DNA of 64,000 nucleotides from positions 1 through 64,000 of the forward strand of contig JAHDVF020000844.1 of the NCBI GenBank assembly GCA_022606425.2, read 5' to 3'. Each line of letters starts with the position of its first letter. Within the stretch, counting starts at the first letter, position 1. Source of the stretch: Lepidostoma basale. Taxonomy: Eukaryota > Arthropoda > Insecta > Trichoptera > Lepidostomatidae. Below, one piece after another: positions 55,904 to 64,000 of this stretch. The position numbers and the translations under genes are program-made. The notes under the pieces were generated by a model. The model did not search any database. It was not told where the DNA came from and saw only the letters and a program-made list of their open reading frames with translations.

Positions 55904-55995
55904 TCACTTGTTCTTCTTGCCCAGGATCTTCATCAGCTGCTTGGACATGAAGTAGGGTCGCTCGGGGGATCCGTCGTTCCTCTCGCAGTCTTCCA
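55904..55995 (-). CDS. Ctl2: Choline transporter-like protein, last exon
   Basis: Acceptor TTTTTTACAG ends just before 55995. The exon encodes LEDCERNDGSPERPYFMSKQ and LMKILGKKNK, stop TGA at 55904-55906. This cytoplasmic end (E-R-N-x-G-S...PY-x-MSK-x-L...ILGKKN) is a signature of SLC44A2/4/5-type transporters. The first codon is split with the previous exon (phase 1), and the join restores FLCFLEDCE without gap. 92 bp. The 3.6-kb intron before it is filled with RTE, MITE and pogo-like insertions. Confidence 0.95.
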
Positions 55996-56092
55996 CTGTA
56001 AAAAACACCATCATTATACAACAACATTTTGAATGTATAAAAATTCTTGTAGACAAATACTGGATTTCACCCATTGCGGATAAATTATTTTT

Positions 56093-56504
56093 ATTTTATA
56101 AGGATTAATTGTATCTCAATAGAGACGAAGATGTAAATTGTTTTCTGGGAACAGAAGGTGGTGGCCGAGGCGCTTACAGGACTTGTCATTGGTTGGGTTG
56201 AGCAATCACTTTATTTTTTATCAACATTCCCCATTCCGCCTTCCTTATGACCACCACGTCTGACAAATTTTTGGAACTTGTATATATCGTAGGATTCTAC
56301 GCCTATCTTTACATTTTTAAGTTCACTCTACACTAGCGTCATCTATTAAGATTGGAAAGCATTAATGCATTAAACATAAAGCGATCGCTCAACCCAACCA
56401 ATGACAGGTCATAAGTCCTGTAAGCGCCTCGGCCACCACCTTCTGTTCCCAGAAAACAATTTACATCTTCGTCTCTATTGAGATACAATTAATCCTTATA
56501 AAAT
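56093..56504. mobile_element. Fold-back repeat (GTATCTCAATAGAGACGAAG family)
   Basis: Left arm from ATTTTATAAGGATTAATTGT and right arm complementary to it, about 130 bp each with few mismatches, around a unique centre. Each arm contains TATCTCAATAGAGACGAAGA and TCATTGGTTGGGTT. Single, unfolded copies of the same family lie at 56836-57131 and 63805-64000. It lies in the last SLC44A intron and is non-coding. Confidence 0.75.
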
Positions 56505-56539
56505 CATCATTATAGTCAAGAAGATTTGGTTCCGTGGGA

Positions 56540-57545
56540 TTAATTAATTAAGAGTTAGCACAAGGTAGGCAGAAAGAATGGACTGCCCCACTTTTCTTTC
56601 CTGACATATTTCTATCGCTTCCTCTACATTCATACATTCGGTCCATTTTCTCTGACTCGTCACGTGGCCGTCAATATTTGATTGTGCCACGTTTTCCTCG
56701 GTCTTCCTATATTTCTAGTTCCATTTACATCTCTTCATTCATTCATCCCATGTTTCCAAACCATCTTAATGATCCTTTCATTATTTTGTTCATGACACCA
56801 TCATTCGCACCGCATTCACTTCTTATATTTTCAAATTTTTAATTGTATCTCAATAGAGACGAAGACGTAAACTAGAAACTGAACATGGATGATCAAGGTG
56901 TTTACAGGACTTATGACCTGTCATTGGTTGGGTTAAGCGCACGCTTTATGTAATTACAACATTCCCCATTCCACCTTTTGTTATTGTGATCATGCATGAC
57001 AAATTTTTGGAAGATGTATATATACTTCAAAATCCATATTTATCTTCACGTGTCAGTTTCAGTCAGCCATCTATGTAGATTTGGTTGCACTTGTGAATTT
57101 TTTCAAGAATTAACCTATACAACCGACCCACTAACGCCATCTATTTTCATTCGACACTCTATCATACACAGAGTATCCACACATTTGTGTCTAAGAGATC
57201 TCATTTTTGCTGCATTTATTCTACTTTCATCCATCTTTTGCCAGTTCCATGCTTCCCTTCCAAGGGTCGGGTACAAGAACACCATTGTGCACTGCCGTTT
57301 TAGCTATTTGGATAGCCTTTTGTTAGCGATGACAACTTTAAGTGCACCGTTCACTTTGTTGCCTGCCCCACCCTTCTTTCAATATCCCTCACCATCTTTT
57401 GTAAATACACAAACTCATCTACTTGCTCCAGATTTTCACAATTCACAGTAATGTTGCAGACTGTCACGATTTCTTCTTTTTCGAAAATCATTACCTTGGA
57501 CTTATGCACACTCATCATCAGATCATATTCATCTTATATATACTA
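56540..57545 (-). pseudogene. RTE-type LINE RT fragment, interrupted
   Basis: The minus strand shows decayed RT codons from the region after YADD (about 57545: MMSVHKSKVMIFEKEE type sequence) through MYGSEAWNWQKMDESRINA-like codons (near 57240) to RVSNENIR near 57140. It resumes at 56830 with NIRSECGANDGVMNKI-like codons down to the 3' end near 56550. The gap is filled by the repeat at 56836-57131. Many frameshifts. Confidence 0.65.
56836..57131. mobile_element. Single copy of the GTATCTCAATAGAGACGAAG repeat, inserted in RTE
   Basis: Shares TTGTATCTCAATAGAGACGA and GTCATTGGTTGGGTTAAGCG with the fold-back element. The other edge reads CACTAACGCCATC. TATTTTC flanks it on both sides (about 56824 and 57132), a likely 7-bp target duplication, and the RTE sequence continues across when it is removed. 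Confidence 0.6.
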
Positions 57546-57574
57546 TTCACCAGGACTTGTAGTTTATGCCCGTG

Positions 57575-57755
57575 GTGTAACTAACTAACTAACTAACCAT
57601 CACGCCGTCTTCCCGAAAGGGTAGGCAGAAAGAATGGACTGCCACACTTTAATCGATGCGGTACTCCATCCTTCTCTTTTCGCCATCGCGAGAGACGCGG
57701 TGTGATGGGTTGCGAACCTCATCGCCACCAAAAGGCATCTCCCGCGCACACTTCG
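57575..57755 (-). mobile_element. Mini-RTE: 5' leader joined directly to 3' end
   Basis: On the minus strand, the RTE 5' leader (CGCAACCCATCACACCGCGT... to GGATGGAGTACCGC) is followed at once by the RTE 3' terminal ~60 bp (CTTTCTGCCTACCC, ACGGCGTGATGG) and a TTAGTTAGTTAGTTAG tail. The whole coding region is absent. It looks like a short, internally deleted, non-autonomous derivative. Confidence 0.65.
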
Positions 57756-58133
57756 ATCTTTCAACGTCTACATAATAAATCTAAAACAAATTATCTGAAA
57801 TACAATGATAAAATAAAATAACAAAGAAAAATAATTTAACGCATAATGTTATTTTAGATGGTGCACTTGTCGTCAGCTGGACGATCCAGACATTTGTGTT
57901 TATTTAATTTTTATTCCACGTTATCCACTGTTCTTTTTAATTTACTGTAATTAGGCACTTAAAACAATCCAACACCAGCAAGAACTTAAAAATATTATTG
58001 AAGAATTTATTCAAATTGTCATTGGAACAAATGAAAAATTTATTTTTACACCTGTCAAAATTCTTTTTATAAACGAAAAAACTTATATAGTTTTAACACC
58101 AAAACAGTAAAAACTAGTAAAATGGTGTTGATA

Positions 58134-58979
58134 CAGTAGAACCTCGATTATCCGGATATTCGATTATCCAGAATGGTCAAAATTAACAAAAACGAATGTT
58201 TAAGTACGTGTTGGAATGCGTTTTATGCATTTGTTCCAACAGGTAAAATAAAAAGGCAACAAAGTGAACGGTGCACATGGGTCATCGCAAACAAAAACCT
58301 ATCCAAAAAAGCTAGAATGGCAGTGCACAATGGTGTTCTTCTACCGACCCTTATGTATGGAAGTGAAGCGTGGAACTGACAAAAGAAGGATGAAAGTAGA
58401 AAAAATGCAGTAGAAATGAGATCTCTTAGACGAATGTACGGATACTCTGTGTATGATAGAGTGTCAAATGAAAATATAAGAAGTGAATGTGGTACGAATG
58501 ATGGTGTCGTGAACAAAATAATGAAAGGGTCATTAAGATGGTTTGGACATATGGAAAGAATGAATGAAGAAAGAATGGTAAAAAAATTATATGTTAACGA
58601 TGTAAATGGAACTAGAAATAGAGGAAGACCGAGGAAAACGTGGCACGATCAAATAAATCAAATATTGAATGTCGGCCACGTGAGGAGTCAGAGAAATCGA
58701 CGCGCGTGCATGACACGATGTATAAATTTTGAGGAAGCGAGAGAAATATGTCAGTGTGGTAGTCCATTCTTCTAGGTTTAAAGCAGAAATCGATAATTGA
58801 TTTTTTTTAATAAAAAAATATTTACAATAACGCTATTTATAAATCTAAATAAATAAAAATTATTCACACTGAATATACTTGTCTTTTTCTGTAAATTATA
58901 ATTTTTTTCTATTATCCAGATTTGTCCTTATCCGGACTACCTTCATCCCCAATTAGTCCGGATAATCGAGGTTCTACTG
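58134..58979. mobile_element. Tigger/pogo-like element carrying an RTE fragment
   Basis: Ends CAGTAGAACCTCGATTATCC and inverted CAGTAGAACCTCGATTATCC, bounded by TA on both sides (58132-58133 and 58980-58981); 846 bp. The inside is mostly an RTE C-terminal fragment on the plus strand (58241-58775: NGVLLPTLMYGSEAWN, LRWFGHMERMNEERMVKK, RGRPRKTWHDQINQILN, ACMTRCINFEEAREIC). It lacks the LINE's last bases and TTAG tail. No pogo transposase. Confidence 0.85.
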
Positions 58980-58989
58980 TATTATTAAA

Positions 58990-59520
58990 GATATTACTGC
59001 AAAGCAATCCCTACGATTGAAACATGGAAAAATGAATATTTATACCCTTATGAATGGAAGTGAAGCATGGAACTGGCAAAAGAAGGATGAAAGTAGAATA
59101 AATGCAGTAGAAATGAGATCTCTAAGACGAATGTATGGCAAATCTGTATATGATAGAGTGACAAATGCAAGTATAAGAAGTGAATGTGGTGCGAATGAAA
59201 GTGTTATGAACAAAATAAGGAAAGGTTCATTAAGATGGTTTGGACACATGGAAAGAATGAGTGAAGACAGAATGGTAAAGAAGGTATATGTAAACGGCGT
59301 GAACGGAGCTAGAAATAGAGGAAGGCCGAGGAAAACGTGGCACGATCAAATCAATCAAATATTGAATGTCGGTCACGTGAGGAATCGGAAAAATCGACGT
59401 GCGTGCATGACAAGATGTATGAATGTAGAGGAAGCGAGAGACGTATGTCAGGACAGAACAGTGTGGCGTTCCATTGTTTCTGCCTACCCCTCCGGGGAGA
59501 CGGCGTGATGTTAGTTAGTT
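58990..59520 (+). pseudogene. RTE-type LINE 3' fragment with TTAG tail
   Basis: One open frame: MNGSEAWNWQKKDESRINAV, LRWFGHMERMSEDRMVKKVY, RGRPRKTWHDQINQILNVGH and WRSIVSAYPSGETA, stop near 59508, then GTTAGTTAGTT. The normal RTE 3' end is intact and the 5' end truncated. It lies in the SLC44A intron, about 58 bp downstream of the exon 59578-59803 on the gene's strand, in antisense orientation. Confidence 0.88.
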
Positions 59521-59577
59521 AATGAATATTCAAGGATTGGCTTGCTTGCAAGACAAACGTGAAGCGATTGAACTCAC

Positions 59578-59803
59578 GGAAGCAGAGGAATAGCGTGTCC
59601 ACGGCCATGGCGTAGACCCCGAAGAAGACGGAGGCGATGAGATAGGCGGCCACGCCCACCACGATGGCGGGCGTCAGGTCGTAGTGCAGCTGCTCGTCGG
59701 CGGCCAGGTCGTACAGCTTGGGCGAGGACAGCGCGAAGTACGCCGCCACTCCGCACAGCACGGCCACCACCAGCTTCGACAGGAAGAACAGGAAATCCGT
59801 CAC
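59578..59803 (-). CDS. Ctl2: Choline transporter-like protein, penultimate exon
   Basis: Acceptor TTTTCTTTCCAG before 59803, donor GTGAGT after 59578; 226 bp, phase 0 to 1. Encodes VTDFLFFLSKLVVAVLCGVA, AYFALSSPKLYDLAADEQLH and AIVVGVAAYLIASVFFGVYA, then MAVDTLFLCF. Two hydrophobic segments fit the last membrane helices of SLC44A transporters. VTDFL directly continues VLDK of the preceding exon, a strongly conserved junction in the family. GC-rich, host-like codon use contrasts with the AT-rich introns. Confidence 0.96.
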
Positions 59804-59839
59804 CTGGAAAGAAAATCACTCCAATAAATTAAAAATACC

Positions 59840-60150
59840 CAATCTTCTTCTTCTTTCGGTGTCAGGTCTCCCCAACGTTGGCGATCACTGCAGCAAAGGC
59901 ATCTCTAATCATCTCGGATTTGGACATTTTCAGTGTCAGTGAGGCAATATTCATAAAAAAAAATATTGCAAATTCTGGAAAGAGTACTGCCTCACTGACG
60001 TCGACATATTTGGATTCCTTCTGATATGTAGGATTTTTTGGTCTCATGTTGTTTTGTTTTATTTTATCTTTGTAATACCGTTTTGTGTCCAAATGAGTCG
60101 CCTAAATGTTTTATCGTTTGTAATGTCTCATTTGTGTATCATGTATAAAT
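59840..60150 (+). pseudogene. CR1-like LINE C-terminus and 3' UTR
   Basis: From about 59930: DIFSVSEAIF-like codons, then a UTR (GACGTCGACATATTTGGATT, GTTTTATTTTATCTTTG) that matches the complement of 32130-32310, ending in AAATA repeats near 60150. 5' truncated. Confidence 0.65.
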
Positions 60151-60162
60151 ACATAAATAAAT

Positions 60163-60435
60163 AAATCTCTGGTGATGCCGGTGGGGAGAGCAATCAAACT
60201 GCTGAACATGATCGCTTCGGAGATCGATGTCTTTCATATTCGTGAAAGTACGTTCAGAAGACAAATACTCTTGACTTTGGAGAGTATCTTGTATTCCTAA
60301 TGTTGAACCATCTCTCATGCGCTCCTGGTATTATATATGTATTATGTTTTACCTGTTCTCAATAGATGTCTTAAACTATAAAAAATGTTTGTAATGTCTT
60401 TTGAGAAAATAAACTGATTTGATTTGATTTGATCT
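60163..60435 (+). pseudogene. CR1-like LINE 3' fragment
   Basis: LVMPVGRAIKLLNMIASEID and VFHIRESTFRRQILLTLESI, stop, then a UTR ending AATAAACTGATTTGATTTGA. The short-repeat tail (TGATT)n is the family's 3' end. Confidence 0.8.
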
Positions 60436-60549
60436 CTGTCCTGCGCCACTTGGAACAGGTTCTGAACTCTTGTTATTCCTGTCTACTCTTTGATGTTCTG
60501 CAGCCAGAACAGCAGCCTTCTACCAAGTCCCTACACTTTACCCATTAAT

Positions 60550-60862
60550 ATCAAATCAAATCAAATCAGTTTATTAACTCAAAAGACATTACAAACAGGA
60601 AAATGTTTAAGGCATCTATTAAGTACAGATAAAATATTATAAAAATACAACATAGTACCAGGAACGCATTAGAGATGGTTCGACATTAGAAAGACAAGAT
60701 ACTTTCTAAAATCAAGAGTCCCCTGAATGTACCTTCACTAATATAAAAGACGTCGATCTCCGAGGAGACCGCGTTCAGCAGACTAATTGCTTTTACCACC
60801 GGTGTCACCAGAGGCATATTGGTTCTGGTGGCCGGTTGGTAAAACAATCTGTGCTGTCGCTA
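60550..60862 (-). pseudogene. CR1-like LINE 3' fragment
   Basis: Tail ATCAAATCAAATCAAATCAG on the plus strand, i.e. (TGATT)n on the minus. Minus-strand codons: TRTNMPLVTPVVKAISLLNA and EIDVFYISEGTF. It points toward the plus-strand copy at 60163, leaving about 115 bp between their tails. Sequence from 60863 to 61185 holds no recognised gene. Confidence 0.8.
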
Positions 60863-61189
60863 TATCAATCGAAGGAGGTGGTATTTTTCTCCCCTTAGCA
60901 GATGACCCAAATATGAGACCTTTCTAATTTTCACACTCGACAACAGCTCTCTATTGGCTCTGGCTCTCTGTAGTACGTCTGCTTTACTGACCCTATCGGA
61001 TCCAATACATATTTTTAATAAAAATAAACATATTGAGAATTAAGAGATTTCATTAAATGTAAAAGAAAAGTGTTGTTCTTTTGGAGTTAATGGGCATGGA
61101 GTAAAAAAGAACAGTGTCCAGCCAGCCACTAAGGGTCTCATGTCTATCACTTTTGTTTAGATCACATACATTTATTATGGACATTCAAT

Positions 61190-61815
61190 CTTATTATGGA
61201 CGAAATCATAGAAGAGGTAGCTGGCTTGGGACTAGGTTATAAAATGGGCAGTAAAACTGTGAACCTCATTTGCTATGCAGACTAATAGCCGAGTCTGAAG
61301 ATGACCTGCAAAGAATGTTGTACAAATTCCACACAGTATCACAAAGGCTAAATATGGCTATATCAGTCAACAAAACAAAAAGTCTCACTATATCTAGGCA
61401 GCCTACAAGATGTAAGCTGACTGTTGATGATATACCTGTGGAGCAAGTTACGAGTTTCAGATATTTGGGAGTAGAGATCTGCAGCCTAAATGACCTTTAT
61501 ACCGAAGAACGAGAACAAGTCTGTAAAGCCTCTGCCGTGTCAGGATGCCTGAAGAATCTGGTCCGGAAGAACAAGCACATGCGTATCGACAGCAAGATCA
61601 GAATCTATAAAACATGCGTGCGACCTATCATGACGCGGGCCGACACTGTGCGAACCAAGGGACCACTAAGAACATCGGAGATGAAGGTCCTAAGATCAAT
61701 TACTGGAAAAACTCTCCGAGATCGTGTCCGCAACGTAGACATAAGAAAAAATTGTGAAATAGAGGATATCGTTCAGTGGAGTAGATCCAGAAGAAATACT
61801 TTCTCTATAAAGTCG
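61190..61815 (+). pseudogene. LINE reverse-transcriptase fragment (RTE-like, third lineage)
   Basis: MDEIIEEVAGLGLGYKMGSK and NLICYAD, broken by a small deletion at the catalytic site, then AESEDDLQRMLYKFHTVSQR, SVNKTKSLTISRQPTRCKL, SFRYLGVEICSLNDLY and MKVLRSITGKTLRDRVRN. The palm to thumb part only. It ends where the next LINE's tail begins (61826). Confidence 0.8.
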
Positions 61816-61825
61816 TGGTTTAATC

Positions 61826-62473
61826 AAATCAAATCAAATCAGTTTATTTCATCAATGGACATTACAAAAGTATTTTTTAAGGCATCTATTGAGAACAGGT
61901 AAAATAATATATTGGAGATGGTTCAACATTAGGAAGACAAAATACTCTCCAGAAATAAGAGTATTTGCCTTCTGAACGGTACTTTCACTAATATGAAAGA
62001 CGTCAATCTCTGAGGAGACCGCGTCCAGCAGACTAATTGCTCTTCCTACCGGTGTCACTAGAGGCAGGTTGGTTCTGGCGGCCGGTAGATAAAACAATCT
62101 ATGCTGTCGCTGTTGGAGACATCTATCAGGGACAAAAAGACCAACACCCTCTAGCACGACCAAGTTCTCGAAATATCCCTTGAGTAATAAATGGATTATG
62201 AGATGCCCATCTCTTCGTAGCTGCAGAGAGTTGGTTCCAATCATTTTCAAAAGAAATTCCGTGGGATATAGCCACGCATAGCTATCATACTCTCTCATGT
62301 AGAGATACCTCAGAATTTTTTTTTGAACCCTCTCCAGCATAACAGAATATCTCGCCTCGTGAGGACTCCATATCACTTTCGAGTGTGCTCCGAACCAATG
62401 TGTTGTATAGGACTTTGAAAACTCTTAATGGAATAGAATGGCGGGAGGTAAACTGAAGTTGAATATCATTGTT
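61826..62473 (-). mobile_element. 5'-truncated CR1-like LINE beside an SLC44A splice donor
   Basis: Minus strand from about 62473: LQFTSRHSIPLRVFKVLYNT, LVRSTLE, then after a frameshift IWSPHEARYSVMLERVQKKI, YPTEFLLKMIGTNSLQLRR, GLFVPDRCLQQRQHRLFYLP, LPLVTPVGRAISLLDAVSSE and FHISESTVQ, a UTR and the tail (TGATT)n at 61826-61850. It lies in the SLC44A intron in the sense orientation, starting roughly 15 bp after the donor at 62488. Confidence 0.88.
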
Positions 62474-62488
62474 CGAGCATGGACTCAC

Positions 62489-62934
62489 CTTATCAAGAAC
62501 GAAGACCCTTACGACATTTCTCATGAGCAGGGAGAAGGCCTCCTTGGCGCTGGAGATGAACCCTTTCCCGTGGATGGCGCACATGATGTAGGCGTTCTTG
62601 TTGATGAACTTCAGGAAGCTCTCGAGACAGGCAAAGAAGCACTTGCACAGGCAGAGGATGCACTTGGTGAAGCCGTTGTCCCACTTCTTGGTCTTCTGGT
62701 CAATGTACTCGAGGCAGACACGGATGAGGCGGCATATGGTGATGATGAGCGAGCCGAAGGCCACCGTGCCGAGGTTGTAGAAGCAGGTGCGGGCGATGCT
62801 GCGTGTGAGTGCGAAGAAGGGCACATCTGATTTTTTGAAGGTCCAGTACCAGGTGGCAAACACTCCCGCCAGGATCATGTCTCCGACGCCCTGAACGAAG
62901 AACTCCGACCAGAAGAATGCCGCCACGTTCAAAG
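62489..62934 (-). CDS. Ctl2: Choline transporter-like protein, large internal exon
   Basis: Acceptor CTTGCTCCTAG before 62934, donor GTGAGT after 62489; 446 bp, phase 1 to 0. Encodes ALNVAAFFWSEFFVQGVGDM, ILAGVFATWYWTFKKSDVPF, TVAFGSLIITICRLIRVCLE, YIDQKTKKWDNGFTKCILCL, FFACLESFLKFINKNAYIMC, GKGFISSAKEAFSLLMRNVV and RVFVLDK. Three to four membrane segments and the NAYIM...SAK-x-AF-x-LLMRN block are diagnostic of SLC44A choline transporters, which carry choline across plasma and organelle membranes. Residues fit the CTL2/4/5 group best; the exact paralogue is inferred. Confidence 0.97.
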
Positions 62935-63009
62935 CTAGGAGCAAGAAACGAAAACATTGCGGATTTAAACAGTATTTACTATGGAAACATTAATGAATTT
63001 TAAAAACAA

Positions 63010-63600
63010 TGTAACAATATCAATAACAATCAAAGGTGGGGAGCAGTTACAATTGAAGGGGGTCAGTATCAACCGAAGGATTTTATTAATGACCTAAAGA
63101 TGTTGATAATAATCGAGGAGTTTCAATTACATTTTGGAGGTGTTAAAAACAATCAAAAGGGGTCTCGGAAACAATCAAATGATGTTAGTGACTACCTAAA
63201 GGTATTAGTAAAAATCAAAGGGAATCAGTAACAATCAAAGGGATTCAGTAGCAATCAAAGGATGTTTGTGACTACCTAAAGGCATCAGTAACAATCAAAG
63301 GATGTTAGTGATTACCTAAAGGTATTAGTAACAATCAAAAGGAATCAGTAACAATCAAAGGTTGTCATATATAATCAATGGATGTCAATAAGATTCCAAA
63401 GATTTTGATAACAATCAACGGGTGTCAATAACACCCTAAAGATGTTGATAAAAATCGAGGAGGGTCCATAACAATCAAAGAATGTCAATGAGAGGTGATA
63501 ATAACAATCAAAAGGGGTGCGTAACAACCAAAGGATTTTAATAATAACGCAAAGGTGTCGATAACAAACCAAAGGTGTAAATAACAATCATAGGGTATTA
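63010..63600. repeat. Diverged short repeats in SLC44A intron
   Basis: Recurrent AACAATCAAAGG, GATGTTAGTGACTACCTAAA and GGTATTAGTAA blocks of about 20-60 bp. The minus-strand open frame here (63587-63375) is a by-product. No gene. Confidence 0.7.
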
Positions 63601-63604
63601 TTAC

Positions 63605-63716
63605 CTTGAAGCCAATAGATGTACTGCGGGTTGATGATCCCAGTGAAGTGGCAGATGGCATCGTCTACGCCTCCACAATCTATGGCAAACTGATCCGGGT
63701 CACACTTCTGTCCCAC
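63605..63716 (-). CDS. Ctl2: Choline transporter-like protein, internal exon (first in window)
   Basis: Acceptor TTACATGTGCAG before 63716, donor GTAATA after 63605; 112 bp, phase 0 to 1. Encodes VGQKCDPDQFAIDCGGVDDA, ICHFTGIINPQYIYWLQ, then a split Ala codon completed in the next exon. Its four cysteines and hydrophilic character fit the large extracellular loop before a membrane helix in SLC44A proteins. Together with the three other exons it gives about 291 residues; family members are usually about 650-720, so more than half the gene lies to the right of the window. Confidence 0.93.
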
Positions 63717-63804
63717 CTGCACATGTAATTACCCCACAATAAGTACCTGCTCAAGAGAATGCAATATGCCTAACCTTTTCGTATACTTTTATAACTCATG
63801 GATT

Positions 63805-64000
63805 AATTGTATCTCAATAGAGACGAAGATGTAAATTGTTTTTTGGAAACAGAATATGGTGGTCGAGGCGTTTACAGGGCTTATGACCTGTCATTGGTTG
63901 GGTTTAGCGATTGCTTTATTTAATACAACATTCCTCATTCCGCCCTCCTTTTCAGACCTTTTGTCAGACGTGGTGGTCGTAAGAAGGACGGAATGGGGAA
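63805..64000. mobile_element. GTATCTCAATAGAGACGAAG repeat, cut by window edge
   Basis: GGATTAATTGTATCTCAATA through CCTGTCATTGGTTGGGTTTA and CATTCCTCATTCCGCC, matching the arms of the fold-back element at 56093. The end is outside the window. Confidence 0.75.

Noticed and set aside
62285..62944. 219-codon frame as a complete small protein
   Set aside because: It is the SLC44A exon plus read-through past a good GTGAGT donor into LINE sequence.
62438..62957. Plus-strand and alternative minus frames over the exon (130, 82 and 85 codons)
   Set aside because: Out-of-frame readings of a GC-rich exon.
63375..63587. 70-codon minus-strand frame in the SLC44A intron
   Set aside because: Lies in diverged AATCAAAGG-type repeats and has no homologous features.

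Overview
The window is a stretch of insect nuclear DNA, dominated by mobile elements and their remains. It is AT-rich and has spliced exons with GT/AG borders. The element families (R1-clade, RTE, CR1-like and I-like LINEs, Transib, pogo/Tigger, mariner, piggyBac, Helitron, copia, MITEs) and the host exons all fit an arthropod. The order cannot be fixed from the sequence alone. I saw no bacterial operon, CRISPR array, rRNA or tRNA gene.

The only convincing host gene lies on the minus strand at the right end. Four exons (63716-63605, 62934-62489, 59803-59578, 55995-55904) join in phase to give the last ~291 residues of a choline transporter-like protein (SLC44A family, CTL2/4/5 group). Its stop codon is at 55904-55906 and its 5' exons lie beyond the window. 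Its introns and 3' flank are crowded with insertions, one of which begins about 15 bp past a splice donor.

Layout. 1-3.6 kb: transposase scraps, a 130-bp tandem duplication, a decayed Helitron N-terminus. 3.7-12.9 kb: R1-clade LINE ORF1 copies on the minus strand. One is cut by a 2959-bp degenerate Transib element (RAG1-like transposase) with matching ends and a 5-bp target duplication. 13-22.2 kb: a ~3-kb block present twice (gag-like ORF1, TATA region, piggyBac scrap, 18-bp minisatellite). One copy carries a 507-bp MITE and the other keeps the empty site. Other LINE ORF1 genes flank and separate the copies. 23-29.3 kb: AT-rich DNA between two hAT-like ends, the right one holding a 76-bp GC-rich array. 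29.3-33 kb: minus-strand LINE fragments, including an RT/RNase H polyprotein. 33-43.2 kb: a satellite of alternating 175- and 257-bp monomers (432-bp unit), hosting a mariner remnant, two copies of the 507-bp MITE at one equivalent site, and an almost full-length RTE element. 43.4-48.4 kb: a pogo transposase split by a CR1-like LINE, a Jockey-like tail and a scrambled copia element. 49-54 kb: an RTE-type tail, two related minisatellites (57 and 29 bp), small palindromic elements. 54.4-64 kb: the SLC44A gene and the repeats around it.

The genes do not form a joint pathway. Nested insertions give relative ages: R1 ORF1 before Transib; the 3-kb duplication before the MITE at 14.5 kb; the satellite before its MITE, then amplification, and RTE also after the satellite; pogo before CR1-like. 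I found no clearly new defence or enzymatic system. The most unusual structures are the Transib ends resembling recombination signals, the MITE with an internal empty-site control, the mixed satellite, and two terminal-inverted-repeat elements with LINE reverse-transcriptase tails inside.
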